This document shows, one piece after another, positions 1 through 9,226 of a stretch of 64,000 bases of DNA (positions are counted from its first letter, which is position 1; each line of letters begins with the position of its first letter). Origin of the DNA: JAPOXR01 sp963662395. GTDB taxonomy: Bacteria; Pseudomonadota; Alphaproteobacteria; Rhodobacterales; Rhodobacteraceae. The position numbers and the translations under genes were made by a program. The notes under the pieces are model-generated. The model saw only the letters and a program-made list of their open reading frames with translations, did not search any database and was not told the origin of the DNA. Location of the stretch: the NCBI GenBank assembly GCA_963662395.1, contig OY759511.1:1612001-1676000 (forward strand), written 5' to 3'.

Positions 1-332
1 GCGAAGGATTCACCTGGGAGACACAGGACCGGGAGCGCGACGTCCGGATGGCGCAGGCGGCCTGGGCGAAGGCCAGGAAGATCATTCTCGATCCGTCAAT
101 CAGGATGGTGCTGCTCGACGAGATCAACATCGCCATCCGATACAGCTACATCGATATCGAGGAGGTGGTGGCGTTCCTTGCCAATGACCGGCCGGAGGAC
201 ACGCATGTGGTTCTCACCGGGCGCAATGCGGCCGACAGCCTGGTCGAAATTGCCGACCTCGTGACCGACATGACCCTGGTCAAGCATCCGTTCAGATCCG
301 GCATCAAGGCGCAGCCCGGAATCGAATTCTAG
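1..332 (+). CDS. cobO: Corrinoid adenosyltransferase, C-terminal part (partial at window edge)
   Basis: Open from the first bases (codon phase begins at position 3) to a TAG at 330-332. It matches the C-terminal half of the CobO/CobA type of cob(I)yrinic acid a,c-diamide adenosyltransferase, which puts the adenosyl ligand on the corrinoid cobalt from ATP. Visible signatures are the segment LLDEINIAI, the helix that follows (IDIEEVVAFLANDRP) and THVVLTGRNA near the end. cobQ starts 31 bases downstream on the same strand, so the two genes of the late adenosylcobalamin pathway probably form an operon. The N-terminal P-loop lies outside the window. Confidence 0.9.
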   Translation, partial: EGFTWETQDRERDVRMAQAAWAKARKIILDPSIRMVLLDEINIAIRYSYIDIEEVVAFLANDRPEDTHVVLTGRNAADSLVEIADLVTDMTLVKHPFRSGIKAQPGIEF

Positions 333-363
333 GCGACAGCTGCGTCCGGGGAGGAGTGTCGGC

Positions 364-1827
364 ATGGCCAGGGCATTGATGATCCAGGGCACCGGATCGC
401 ATGTCGGCAAGTCGATCATGGTTGCCGGCCTGTGCCGGGCCTTCAGCCAGCGTGGATTCCGGGTCAGACCCTTCAAGCCGCAAAACATGTCGAACAATGC
501 CGCCGCCTGCCGCGACGGGGAAATCAGCCGGGCCCAGGCGTTGCAAGCCCAGGCCTGCGGTGTGGAACCCTCTACCGACATGAACCCGGTGCTGCTCAAG
601 CCGGAAAGCGAATCCGGTGCCCAGATCATCGTGCAGGGGGAGCGCCATGCAACCCTGTCGGCCAGGGAATATGTCGGGCACAAACCCGCCCTGATGAAGA
701 AGGTGTGCGAGAGCTACCGGCGGCTTGCCAGGGAAGCGGATATCGTGCTGGTCGAGGGGGCCGGCAGTCCGGCGGAAGTCAATTTGCGCCGCGGTGACCT
801 GGCCAATATGGGATTTGCCCGCCAGATGAAGGTTCCAGTGGTGCTGGTGGCTGATATCGAGCGGGGCGGCACCATCGCCCAGCTGGTCGGCACCAGGACC
901 GTGATCAGCAGCAAGGATAACGCGCTGATCAAGGGCTTCATCATCAACAAGTTCCGGGGCGACCCGACTCTGTTCGAGGATGGCTACCGGTTCATCGAGC
1001 AGAGGACCGCATGGCGCGGCGTCGGAATCGTCCCGTGGTTCGCCGATGCCTGGCGTCTCCCGCCCGAGGATGCCCAGGACCTTGCCAGGATCCGGCCCCG
1101 CCGGGACGGGCTGCGGATCGTCTGCCTCGGCCTGTCGAGAATTGCCAATTTCGACGATCTCGACCCCCTTCGGCTCGAGCCGCATGTCTCGGTCAGCCTG
1201 CTCGGGCAGGGCCAGGCGCTTCCGGGAAATGCCGATCTGGTCATCATCCCCGGCACCAAGTCGACCAGGGCCGATCTCGAATTCCTGCGGCGGCAGGGCT
1301 GGGACATCGACCTCAAGGCGCATCTGCGCCGGGGCGGCCGGGTCCTGGGAATCTGCGGCGGCTTCCAGATGCTGGGCCGGATGATCAATGATCCTCACGG
1401 CATCGAGGGCAGTGCCGGCTCAACGCCGGGGCTGGGCCTGCTGGATGTCGAGACATGCATGTCCACCGACAAGACGGTCAGCAATGTCACGGTTCTCCAC
1501 CGGGGCATCGACCGGCCGGTCGATGCATACGAGATCCATATCGGCCGCACGGCCGGCCCTGACCGGGGCCGACCATTCGCTCATGTCATGGAGGATGGAG
1601 GCCCGGTTGCCGAGGGGGCGGTCTCGGCCGACGGCCAGGTGGCCGGAACCTATCTGCACGGACTTTTTGCCGATGACCGGATGCGGGGAGCCTTTCTCGG
1701 GGAACTCGGTGACACCGGTAACCAGGCAGGGTACCGGCAACTGGTCGAGACAACGCTCGATGACCTCGCCAGCCATCTTGCCTCCTGTCTTGACCTGGGC
1801 CGCCTCTACCGGATGATGCGGAACTAA
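364..1827 (+). CDS. cobQ: Cobyric acid synthase
   Basis: 487 residues, the usual length for CobQ. The enzyme amidates four side-chain carboxylates of adenosylcobyrinic a,c-diamide with glutamine-derived ammonia and ATP. The N-terminal dethiobiotin-synthetase-like domain shows QGTGSHVGKS and the FKPQNMSNN segment. The C-terminal class I amidotransferase domain carries the nucleophile Cys in VLGICGGFQMLG (about residue 340) and the His in TYLHGLF near residue 430. The ATG at 364 has a purine-rich GGGGAGGAG just upstream. It follows cobO closely and converges on hemA, with only 9 bases between the two stops. Confidence 0.95.
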   Translation: MARALMIQGTGSHVGKSIMVAGLCRAFSQRGFRVRPFKPQNMSNNAAACRDGEISRAQALQAQACGVEPSTDMNPVLLKPESESGAQIIVQGERHATLSAREYVGHKPALMKKVCESYRRLAREADIVLVEGAGSPAEVNLRRGDLANMGFARQMKVPVVLVADIERGGTIAQLVGTRTVISSKDNALIKGFIINKFRGDPTLFEDGYRFIEQRTAWRGVGIVPWFADAWRLPPEDAQDLARIRPRRDGLRIVCLGLSRIANFDDLDPLRLEPHVSVSLLGQGQALPGNADLVIIPGTKSTRADLEFLRRQGWDIDLKAHLRRGGRVLGICGGFQMLGRMINDPHGIEGSAGSTPGLGLLDVETCMSTDKTVSNVTVLHRGIDRPVDAYEIHIGRTAGPDRGRPFAHVMEDGGPVAEGAVSADGQVAGTYLHGLFADDRMRGAFLGELGDTGNQAGYRQLVETTLDDLASHLASCLDLGRLYRMMRN

Positions 1828-1836
1828 GTTCAGGCC

Positions 1837-3036
1837 TCAGGCCACCGCCCGCGCTAACGCGCATTGCGACCACAGATCCGACACTGCATCGACCAGGCGG
1901 TTCATTTCCTCCTCCGAATGCAATGGCGTCGGCGTGATGCGAAGCCGTTCGGTTCCCCTGGGAACGGTCGGGTAGTTGATCGGCTGCACATAGATCGAAT
2001 GCTCATCCATCAGGATGTCGCTGATGTATTTGCACTTGACCGGGTCGTTGATCATGACCGGAACAATGTGCCCGGGATTGAGCTTGTGCGGAATTCCCCG
2101 GGCATCGAGCTTGGCACGAAGCAGATCGACCTTCTTCCGATGCGCCGCCCTTTCCAGGGCGCTGACCCGCAGGTGACGGACCGAAGCCAAGGCACCGGCG
2201 ACAATCGCCGGCGGCAGGGAGGTGGTGAAGATGAAGCCGCTTGCAAATGAGCGGATGAAATCACAGAGGGCCGCCGAACCGGCAATATAGCCGCCGACCA
2301 CGCCATAGGCCTTGCCGAGCGTGCCCTGGACCAGATCAACCCGGTCGCTCACCCAGTGCAACTCGGAGATCCCGCCCCCCTGGGGGCCGTACATTCCGAC
2401 CGCATGCACCTCGTCAAGATAGGTCATGGCGCCATATTCCTGCGCCACGTCACAGATCTTCCCGATCGGGGCGATATCGCCATCCATCGAGTAGATGGAT
2501 TCGAAGGCCACGATCTTGAGACGATCCCCGGGAAGCCCGGCCAGCTTCTGCTCCAGGTCAAGTACATCGTTATGTCTCCAGATCAGCTTCTTCGCCCTGG
2601 AGTGCCTGATACCCTCGATCATCGACGCGTGGTTCATCTCGTCCGACAGGATGACCACATCGTCCAGCCGTGCACCCAGCGTGCCAAGCGCCGCCCAGTT
2701 GGACACGTAGCCTGAGGTGAACAGCAATGCCGCCTCCTTGCCGTGAAGACTGGCCAACTCCTGCTCGAGGAGGCGGTGATTGTGGGTGGTGCCCGATATG
2801 TTCCTGGTTCCCCCGGCACCAGCACCAAAATCGTCAATCGCGTCCTTCATGGCATCGAGGACGACCGGGTGTTGTCCCATGCCGAGATAATCGTTCGAGC
2901 ACCAGACCGTCACCGGTCGCCTTTCGCCGTTCCGGTAATGCACGGCATGCGGGAACTGGCCCCGGTTGCGCTCGATCTCGGCAAAGACCCGGTAATTCCC
3001 CTCTCGCCTCAACCCGTCGAGCTGCGCAAGAAACAT
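1837..3036 (-). CDS. hemA: 5-aminolevulinate synthase
   Basis: 399 residues from the ATG at 3036. The open frame reaches further upstream, but the family starts near MFLAQLDGLRREGNYRVF. It is a PLP enzyme condensing glycine and succinyl-CoA to 5-aminolevulinate, the first step of the C4 tetrapyrrole route used by alphaproteobacteria. Visible are the NDYLGMGQHP substrate segment, the glycine-rich GAGAGGTRNISGT, the YLDEVHAVGMYG strand with the PLP-contacting Asp, and the Schiff-base Lys in GTLGKAYG. It supplies precursor for haem and for the corrinoid genes convergent with it. A triplicated 14-bp motif lies about 95-155 bp upstream of the start. Confidence 0.96.
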   Translation of the reverse strand: MFLAQLDGLRREGNYRVFAEIERNRGQFPHAVHYRNGERRPVTVWCSNDYLGMGQHPVVLDAMKDAIDDFGAGAGGTRNISGTTHNHRLLEQELASLHGKEAALLFTSGYVSNWAALGTLGARLDDVVILSDEMNHASMIEGIRHSRAKKLIWRHNDVLDLEQKLAGLPGDRLKIVAFESIYSMDGDIAPIGKICDVAQEYGAMTYLDEVHAVGMYGPQGGGISELHWVSDRVDLVQGTLGKAYGVVGGYIAGSAALCDFIRSFASGFIFTTSLPPAIVAGALASVRHLRVSALERAAHRKKVDLLRAKLDARGIPHKLNPGHIVPVMINDPVKCKYISDILMDEHSIYVQPINYPTVPRGTERLRITPTPLHSEEEMNRLVDAVSDLWSQCALARAVA

Positions 3037-3130
3037 GTTGTCAAACTGTCCAGTCACCAGATGCCGGCTCCCATGTCGCACATCAACCCGTCTCACCGAA
3101 GCCGCGTGTCGCAGTCAGCACACACTGCGG

Positions 3131-3190
3131 CCGAATGCATAGCACACCCTTCAGCGGCCGAGTGCATAGCAGGTTCGAATGCATATTGCA
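3131..3190. repeat. Three copies of a CCGARTGCATAGCA-like motif upstream of hemA
   Basis: Copies sit at about 3131-3144 (CCGAATGCATAGCA), 3158-3171 (CCGAGTGCATAGCA) and 3175-3190 (TCGAATGCATATTGCA). Each contains the palindromic core TGCA or ATGCAT. They lie 95-155 bp upstream of the hemA start and could be regulator-binding sites, but no known operator is recognised. Confidence 0.45.
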
Positions 3191-3616
3191 TGTGGATTAT
3201 TCCGAAACGCATGTGTTCGACTGCGAAGGATGCAGCAGACACAGCGATTTTGTGGCGCGCAGAATTTGCCGACTCGCACGCCGCCGGCCAGGGCACAGCT
3301 GCCCATCCCTGACGCCAATACGGGCCGCATTGCCTGGCGACAATCGAGGCGAGGGACAGCCGTGGTCAGGGCGGCGATACGATACCGGGCTCGTGAAGAG
3401 AAACAGCGGGCGAGCCGGGAGTCGAAATCATCACCTGGGCACACCATCCGGCCCGGCGCACAAGCGCGGACATATTGGCTCGATCCGGCAATTTCGGGAG
3501 GTCAGGACAAGGACCTCCCCGCGCTCACGGCGCAGTGCGCCGGACATCCTGCTGGCGAGGCCGATGTCCGGGCCGAGGCCCGCCGGGTCCTGACATCGGC
3601 CTGATGATGGCTGCCA
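3191..3616. other. Non-coding stretch between hemA and the small membrane protein
   Basis: No open frame here resembles a known protein on either strand. The region presumably holds the hemA promoter on the minus strand. No terminator hairpin, RNA gene or mobile element was recognised. Confidence 0.4.
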
Positions 3617-3880
3617 CTAAGCAGGCCAGCGGATCAGGATGCCAAGAACGACGATCGCCGCGACCCAGAGGCCGATCTGCCAGCGCGTATTGTCCTTGTC
3701 GCGCCTGGCCGCTTCCACATCACGCTTGGCGGCGCTCCGCGCGGCCTCGTCCGTCAGCCGCGTCATGTCGGCCCGCAGCCGGTCCAGTGCGCTTTCGTAT
3801 TCAGCTTGCCTAGTATTCATGCGCTCCTCCAGGACGGCGACTTGCCGGGCCAGATCGTGAGTGTCCCGCTCGCCGCTCAT
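3617..3880 (-). CDS. Small coiled-coil protein with one C-terminal membrane helix
   Basis: 87 residues from the ATG at 3880; a TTG three codons earlier is also possible. Residues about 8-65 are highly charged with a heptad-like pattern (DLARQVAVLEERMNTRQAEY and following), which suggests a coiled coil. The C-terminus is one hydrophobic helix (IGLWVAAIVVLGILIRW). The layout resembles short phage-related or hemolysin-XhlA-like proteins, with a cytoplasmic coiled coil tethered to the membrane, but the family cannot be named. It stands alone. Confidence 0.6.
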   Translation of the reverse strand: MSGERDTHDLARQVAVLEERMNTRQAEYESALDRLRADMTRLTDEAARSAAKRDVEAARRDKDNTRWQIGLWVAAIVVLGILIRWPA

Positions 3881-4319
3881 GCTTGCCAAGATATTGATGG
3901 GAACGGGTCAGGTCAATTCCCGTAATTTCGGGAATCCTGACCCTGACCAGCCAAATCAGTGACGCGCGTCAGTCGAGTGACCAGTGTCAACGCCTCTCGC
4001 CATGCAGATGCCACAATCCCGGGGCCATGATACTCCGGTTCGCGTGGTCGCAGGTCACACATTTGAATTATGGTCCAGGTGCACGCCAATCCTTCGGGTT
4101 AGGCTGCGACGGTCTGTTCCCAACGGTCCCCGCGGGTTGACATCCTACCTCCTCATGCGCGTGGTGGACCAAAATCCCACCGAAGCTCCGTGACCTGGAA
4201 TCAATGATCTAGCCCGGGATCATGCGAGTCCCGTATGTCGGTCATGTCGGCTTTCCTCATGCCCATTCCTCCTCGTTTCGATTGTTGGATCGATTGAATC
4301 GCACGCTTCAATCTCTCCG
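3881..4319. other. Non-coding stretch before the IS relic
   Basis: No credible gene on either strand. It contains a short near-repeat of a GTCAGGTCAATTCCCG segment and is otherwise featureless to inspection. Confidence 0.4.
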
Positions 4320-4684
4320 TCGACACGGCAATGTCCCCGAGAGACTGGCGATCATCTCCAGCATGGCGATCTCGCTGATCAGGCTTGATGGCCGCTTCGA
4401 TTACATACCGCCGATGGGGCCCTGGAGACGCTCGACGCCGCCATGAACTGACGACTGCGCGCTTGGCCGGGGCCACCCGGCTCGTTCACCTGACATCGCT
4501 TCTCATGATCCGGCCTCGTGGCAGGGCCATGTTCAGGAACGTCTTCGGCACCGGGTCCGGGCAGACATTGTCGCCGGTCAACAGAAATTGTCCGTGCATC
4601 ACCCGGCATGACAGCCGGATAATGGCTGGAATCCGAAACCGGAGGCTGGATTTGGTCATGGCAGCCGACTCTTGAATGTGCCTG
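4320..4684 (+). mobile_element. Truncated end of an ISAs1-like element
   Basis: This is a diverged copy of the terminal part of the element at 44166-46194, in opposite orientation. On the plus strand 4327-4413 encodes GNVPERLAIISSMAISLIRL, matching the transposase C-terminus GNVPENLAAISSMAISPIRL of the later element. The outer end, read on the minus strand from 4684, begins CAGGCACATTCAAGAGTCGG, against CAGGCCCATTCAAAAGTCGG at 44167. Only the last 360 bp or so remain, so it cannot move on its own. A still shorter copy of the same end lies at 16652-16770, in the same orientation, on the far side of the defence genes. Confidence 0.8.
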
Positions 4685-4812
4685 CCGGCGTGAAGCTCAG
4701 AGATGGCATCGAGGTCACCGACGACGCAGAGACAGAGGATAGATCAGCCAATCAGCCAGCAAGGGTCGCCGCTTGACCGACGCCCCAAACACCGGAATCG
4801 ACAATACCTCAA

Positions 4813-4840
4813 ACGTCATCGGCAATCCGCGGAACCTTCA
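4813..4840 (+). mobile_element. Tiny IS630 relic
   Basis: The 20 bases CGTCATCGGCAATCCGCGGA are identical to the start of the IS630-like transposase near 14732-14752, and similarity continues a few bases further (VIGNPRNLQK against VIGNPRSLQK). It is the only trace on this side and lies just downstream of the last gene of the defence operon. Confidence 0.5.
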
Positions 4841-4882
4841 GAAATTGGATATTCGTATTTGGAGGTCTTACCAACCCCGGGT

Positions 4883-6475
4883 CTACAGATATTCGGTCTG
4901 AATAATGGACAGCACGGATCTCCCCCGTGTCATCGCTACATAATGTTCCGATAAGTGTGGGCGCGCTTTATCGGGCGGGGGAAGGTCGACGACGATGACT
5001 GCCTGATTTTCCAGTCCCTTGAATTCGTCGATTCTTGCAAACCCGATCCTGTCGCCCGGTGTGGTTCGCATGGAGTACTCGTCCAGACGTTGAATGCGGC
5101 TTGCCAAATCTCCCCCTACGAGCGCTACGGAAGATTCGGAGTAATCGAGGGGCGTGAGAATCGTCACTGCACCGGGAGCCAGCCCTGCTACGTCGACAAA
5201 TTCGGTGATTTCCCAGGAAAGCTGTTCCGCTGACTCGAGCGGATTCGCAGCGGTCCATTGCCGGACTTCGGGGCCAACCCCAGTTCCGCGAACACCGATA
5301 TCTGCACCAAGTGTTTGTTGAATCCACTCGAGAATAGGCCTGGTGTTCCGACAGTTGACGCGAAGTGGTATTCTTGCGGGATTCATCGACTCGAGAAGTT
5401 CCTTTGCGCTCGTTTCAAACCTCCGAGTTAGTGCTTGGTTGTTGAGATCCTGAAACCAGCACCAGCGTCCTGTGTTCAATCCACCATCCAAGACACTGTC
5501 CAACGATTCCACGCAGGTCATTTCGAACAAATCCTGCCCCTCATCGACTATCAACGCATCGAAGCAATCCAGTCCGGCTCGACGGCAGTCGACACCGAGG
5601 CCATCAATCAGCGACACGGTCAGACCTGGCACCGAAAGTCGCGATGCGAGATGGTGTCGCAGCCACGGTGACCGGCAAACCAGCGCCACCTGCATGCCGG
5701 TTTCGGCCCACTGTCGAGCGAGTCTTTCAGCCAGGAAAGTCTTGCCGGTTCCGGCACCGCCCTCACAAATGACACGTGGATTAGCCTCGGCGACATCCGC
5801 CATGCGCATCTGGTCTCCGGTCAACTGCTCGATGCGCCGTTCGGCATGCGAGGCCTGTTCGAGTAAGGAGATGTCATTTCCGCTCGCGACTTCGACGGCA
5901 TGCAGGTCGGGGCAGAGAAACTCGTGGAAGATTTCCAGTGTTTCGTCGTCGAGCAACTCCGAATTCTTGCACCGTCGCTGCCAGTACTCGAACAATCCTC
6001 GCAGCCAGCCTTCCATATCGCGGCTACGCCGCCTGTCGGCGAGCATCTCGGGGTCCCACTCCGCGCCACAGGCGCACCAGTCGCAGTCGGGGAGCACCAC
6101 CCCATAGCCTGCGATCATGCGATTGTGGATATGTCCGGGAAGGCCGAAACGTATCGTGTCCATCAGCCCGTGCAATGCCGATTCAGCCTGACGAAACGGA
6201 CCCTCCTGAGATCGGCCCATCTGGCCAAACCGGTCCTGGTATTGCCAGACGCCATCAATATGGGAAACCCTTCCGCCCTTGACCTCGATCGCGTACAGCC
6301 CTTCAGGACCGCAGATGACGAAGTCGATCTCCGGAAATCGCTTGTTCCGATGTCTGGTGGGTTTCAGCGAATGATACGCGGTGTAGCGGTCGTCGAATGC
6401 GCTTCGGAGCCGGGCAAAGACACGCTTTTCCGCCTGACTTCCCGTACGGAAGGGAGCATTTGGAATCATGCGCAT
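4883..6475 (-). CDS. NERD nuclease domain fused to SF1 (UvrD-like) helicase, DISARM-like locus
   Basis: 530 residues. The first 120 residues form a NERD-type PD-(D/E)xK nuclease module, with Asp in EIDFVI and Glu/Lys in YAIEVKGG. A helicase of the UvrD/Rep superfamily follows, with Walker A GGAGTGKT at about 237-244, motif II VDEGQD at about 309 and motif VI HYVAMTRGR near the C-terminus. A DNA-degrading or unwinding role in defence follows from these families; the actual substrate is inferred. It is the last gene of the five-gene operon, starting 10 bases after the preceding stop. It may stand in for DrmC, the PLD nuclease of classical DISARM, which is missing here. Confidence 0.85.
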   Translation of the reverse strand: MRMIPNAPFRTGSQAEKRVFARLRSAFDDRYTAYHSLKPTRHRNKRFPEIDFVICGPEGLYAIEVKGGRVSHIDGVWQYQDRFGQMGRSQEGPFRQAESALHGLMDTIRFGLPGHIHNRMIAGYGVVLPDCDWCACGAEWDPEMLADRRRSRDMEGWLRGLFEYWQRRCKNSELLDDETLEIFHEFLCPDLHAVEVASGNDISLLEQASHAERRIEQLTGDQMRMADVAEANPRVICEGGAGTGKTFLAERLARQWAETGMQVALVCRSPWLRHHLASRLSVPGLTVSLIDGLGVDCRRAGLDCFDALIVDEGQDLFEMTCVESLDSVLDGGLNTGRWCWFQDLNNQALTRRFETSAKELLESMNPARIPLRVNCRNTRPILEWIQQTLGADIGVRGTGVGPEVRQWTAANPLESAEQLSWEITEFVDVAGLAPGAVTILTPLDYSESSVALVGGDLASRIQRLDEYSMRTTPGDRIGFARIDEFKGLENQAVIVVDLPPPDKARPHLSEHYVAMTRGRSVLSIIQTEYL

Positions 6476-6485
6476 GACGTGATGC

Positions 6486-8063
6486 TCAGCCCGGAAGCAG
6501 CTTGCGAGCCCTGTCCTCAGTGAGGTGATCGAGACGGGCGCGGGCGAGCAAGTCGAAGAAACGTTTGAGGTCGATTTTCGGCGATACCCGGGGCTCTCCA
6601 GGCAGTTCGATGAGCGTCGATCCGCCTTTTACCGTAAACTTGTATTCACCAGGGCCAAGGATGAGTTGGGTGCTGACGCAGTCCCACTTCTGCAACCTTG
6701 CCAGGGTCAAAGCCGCAGATCTTTCGGCGGACCGCCATGCCGAGCCGTCGCCGAACATCTCGCGCAACGGTTGAACTCGATCCGGGACCATACCCAGATC
6801 CAGTTCCGTGCCAGCGATCCGATGTGAGAGGCGCGCCATGCGGTGAGAGACCGCATCCGAGAGTTTGCGGCCGGAGCGAAGTCGGCGCGGCAGCTTCATC
6901 CAACCGTCGCGAACACCAAAAAGGATGGCACTGGCGAGCCAGTCCTCCTCGGTGAGTCGGTCACTCTCATATTCGAAGAGATCGGTGCAATCGTGTCGCA
7001 AAGAGAACAGGATCAATGCGCGGGCCAAGGGCGTATCGTGGCGATCGAACAGTTCGCTCGCCGTGGCATCTGCAAGTCCGGTCAACGAAACAAGCGTGTT
7101 TCGAAGTTCGCTCACATCTGGCTTCAATAGCGGGTCGAGGCCTGCGATGGCCTCGGAGAGAAACTCGATCACTAGATCCTCGACGTTACCGCGCATTCCC
7201 GCGTTCCGCCATTCCACCAGCCTTGCAACGGCCCCCCACAAAAGACTTGCCTGGGAGGTGTCCTGGAGATCCTGATCCGGGCCGGACCCCATGGACGGCA
7301 GTATTGCTTTTCCCTGATAGACCCATGATTCGAGGCTGGCGAGGGTGGGCAGGTTGTTGACAGCGCAGGTTTCACCATCGCCGGGATCAAACGCGACGCG
7401 ACATGCGCGAACAGCCGTTGGGCCCAAATTGGCGAAAAGCAGGAGCATCGCCATGACCCCTCCAGCCGCAAAGGAGCATTGCAGAGGAACTGGCCGCTCC
7501 TCCGGCCCGTTGTCGGGTGGCCAGGGGAGGTTGGATTTTCCCGAGAACATTCGCTTTTCGGTTCTGCACTTGAAGTCCTGAATCGGTACGTTTCCGTAAT
7601 CCCCGGCGTCGGCTACGCATGCCCGCTTGTCGTCTGCCGTGTGAAATACAATCGACACAATGCGGGATACCGGCAGCGGTGCAGGAAAGAGGAGAACTCG
7701 GTCGTCATCCTGGAATTGATCCGGGAAGAGCAGTTCCTTCGGCCCGGTGTTTCCAAGCGACATAGCTGGGCCCGACAGGCCGGCCAGGCTGATTTCAACA
7801 ATGCATGGTCTGAGGTGATAGGCCTCCTTCGTCGAATGTTCGATCGCCTCCCTAGGCGGTTTGTCGACGAACAGAGGGATCCAGCCGGGGAAACATTCGA
7901 GGGTGTCGCCGTAGTACTTTCCACCGAAACCGGAGGGCGGCATCACCAATCCGGCTGAGAGCATATACATCATGTTCAGATGATTGGTGACCAGGAAACC
8001 AACGCCTGCCACCTCCCCGCGCGTGGGTGTGTTACGCAGAATCGCGGTCAGATCTTCACTCAT
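6486..8063 (-). CDS. Unknown protein inside the DISARM-like operon
   Basis: 525 residues from the ATG at 8063, which overlaps the upstream stop as TGATG; a GTG one codon earlier is possible. No family was recognised. It has no signal peptide or P-loop; the short hydrophobic stretch VMAMLLLFANLG near the middle is probably buried. The N-terminal third (GFLVTNHLNMMYMLSAGLVM, then YYGDTLECFPGWIPLF) is rich in aromatic and hydrophobic residues. The C-terminal half is helical and charged. Translational coupling to both neighbours argues strongly that it is an integral component. It could be a sensor, adaptor or effector; the sequence does not decide. Confidence 0.75.
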   Translation of the reverse strand: MSEDLTAILRNTPTRGEVAGVGFLVTNHLNMMYMLSAGLVMPPSGFGGKYYGDTLECFPGWIPLFVDKPPREAIEHSTKEAYHLRPCIVEISLAGLSGPAMSLGNTGPKELLFPDQFQDDDRVLLFPAPLPVSRIVSIVFHTADDKRACVADAGDYGNVPIQDFKCRTEKRMFSGKSNLPWPPDNGPEERPVPLQCSFAAGGVMAMLLLFANLGPTAVRACRVAFDPGDGETCAVNNLPTLASLESWVYQGKAILPSMGSGPDQDLQDTSQASLLWGAVARLVEWRNAGMRGNVEDLVIEFLSEAIAGLDPLLKPDVSELRNTLVSLTGLADATASELFDRHDTPLARALILFSLRHDCTDLFEYESDRLTEEDWLASAILFGVRDGWMKLPRRLRSGRKLSDAVSHRMARLSHRIAGTELDLGMVPDRVQPLREMFGDGSAWRSAERSAALTLARLQKWDCVSTQLILGPGEYKFTVKGGSTLIELPGEPRVSPKIDLKRFFDLLARARLDHLTEDRARKLLPG

Positions 8064-9226
8064 CACATCTCCTCGCGTCGCAAGAGGTCTGTGCCCGTTG
8101 GCAGGATGCGCTGAATGTTGCTTCTCCCATCGCGCTTCTCGAACATGAACGCCCGTTCCTTTGCTCTGGCGACCATGACATAAAAGAGGCGTTTTGTGCC
8201 GTCCGGATTGGCACGGTGGACAAAGTGTTCGTCAATATCCGCCAGCAATACCATGTCAAACTCGAGTCCCTTGCATGCCTGCGCATTGATCACGAGTATA
8301 CCGCCCTCGTCGAATGCCACCTCGGCACGGTGCTGGCCATGATGAGTATTTATGGAGGGTGGCGCGTTGTCGAGTTGCACTTCCGTGGAGCTGAGTGCTT
8401 CCACATAGCGCTCCCTGACCTGATTATTGGGCGCTATGATTCCGATGAGTTTCCTTGGATCCCGATCGGCCAAGCGCAGAATGTCTGGTGTGACCGTGTC
8501 TAGCGTGTCGGCATCATAAGTGTAGAGAATTGGTGCAGGTCCAGGCGCAATTGCAGGAAGTTCGGGAGGCGGACTTGCCGGATCACCGGTATAGAAGGCG
8601 TTCGCCAACCGCGCTACCTGATGACAGTTGCGAAAGTTGTGTCGAAGCTCAACCACATCGTCGGTTTCAATGGCAAGGCAATCCTGAATGTTCTTGCGGC
8701 TGCTGTTGGACTCCGTGATTTGCTGATTCTGGTCAGCAACAACGAAGAAGCGGTCGAAGCCTAGTTGCGCCAGCGTAGTGTAGAACTCCGGGGGCATGTC
8801 CTGGCCCTCGTCGATAATCAGGAATGGCAACTCCCGGTTCGTGCTAGCAGGCAACTCGTGAACGATCTCTTTCACGAGCGACCAATCGACTTCCCTGAAT
8901 CCATTTCTATTCGGCTGTTTGCGCGGAACAGGCCTGCCTGTAATTTTCTTGAACGTCTCAAGAAACCAGCGAATCCAAGTATCGTGGACGAGATCATCGC
9001 CGAACAGTTGTCCGCTCGCGCGGCTGAGAAGATGATTGTAGACCAGGAACAGGTAGTTGTCGCCATCTCGATGATGGCGGCGGGCGCGAATCAATGCAAC
9101 TACGGATTTCCCCGTTCCCGGTCCCCCAATGATAAGGTGTTGGCCTTCCTTGTCGAGGTGGAGCGCATTTTCCTGTTCCTTGCTAAGATCCTGAATTCCC
9201 GGTAGTTTGTACTTGCGTTTGGGCAT
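8063..9226 (-). CDS. SF1 UvrD/Rep-like helicase, DISARM-like locus
   Basis: 387 residues from the ATG at 9226, which shares one base with the drmB stop (TGATG). Walker A GGPGTGKS lies at about 34-41, motif II IIDEGQD near 135, ELRHNFRN resembles motif IV, KGLEFD resembles motif V, and FYVMVARAKE is motif VI. It is compact for the superfamily and lacks an obvious nuclease domain. Its position directly behind the DrmB-like gene, with one-base overlaps on both sides, makes it a fixed partner in the complex. Classical DISARM class 1 and 2 operons do not carry such a gene between drmB and the rest. Confidence 0.85.
   Translation of the reverse strand: MPKRKYKLPGIQDLSKEQENALHLDKEGQHLIIGGPGTGKSVVALIRARRHHRDGDNYLFLVYNHLLSRASGQLFGDDLVHDTWIRWFLETFKKITGRPVPRKQPNRNGFREVDWSLVKEIVHELPASTNRELPFLIIDEGQDMPPEFYTTLAQLGFDRFFVVADQNQQITESNSSRKNIQDCLAIETDDVVELRHNFRNCHQVARLANAFYTGDPASPPPELPAIAPGPAPILYTYDADTLDTVTPDILRLADRDPRKLIGIIAPNNQVRERYVEALSSTEVQLDNAPPSINTHHGQHRAEVAFDEGGILVINAQACKGLEFDMVLLADIDEHFVHRANPDGTKRLFYVMVARAKERAFMFEKRDGRSNIQRILPTGTDLLRREEM

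Noticed and set aside
304..1398. 364-codon open frame antisense to cobQ
   Set aside because: It is a reverse-frame shadow of a GC-rich gene, has no family resemblance and lies fully over cobQ.
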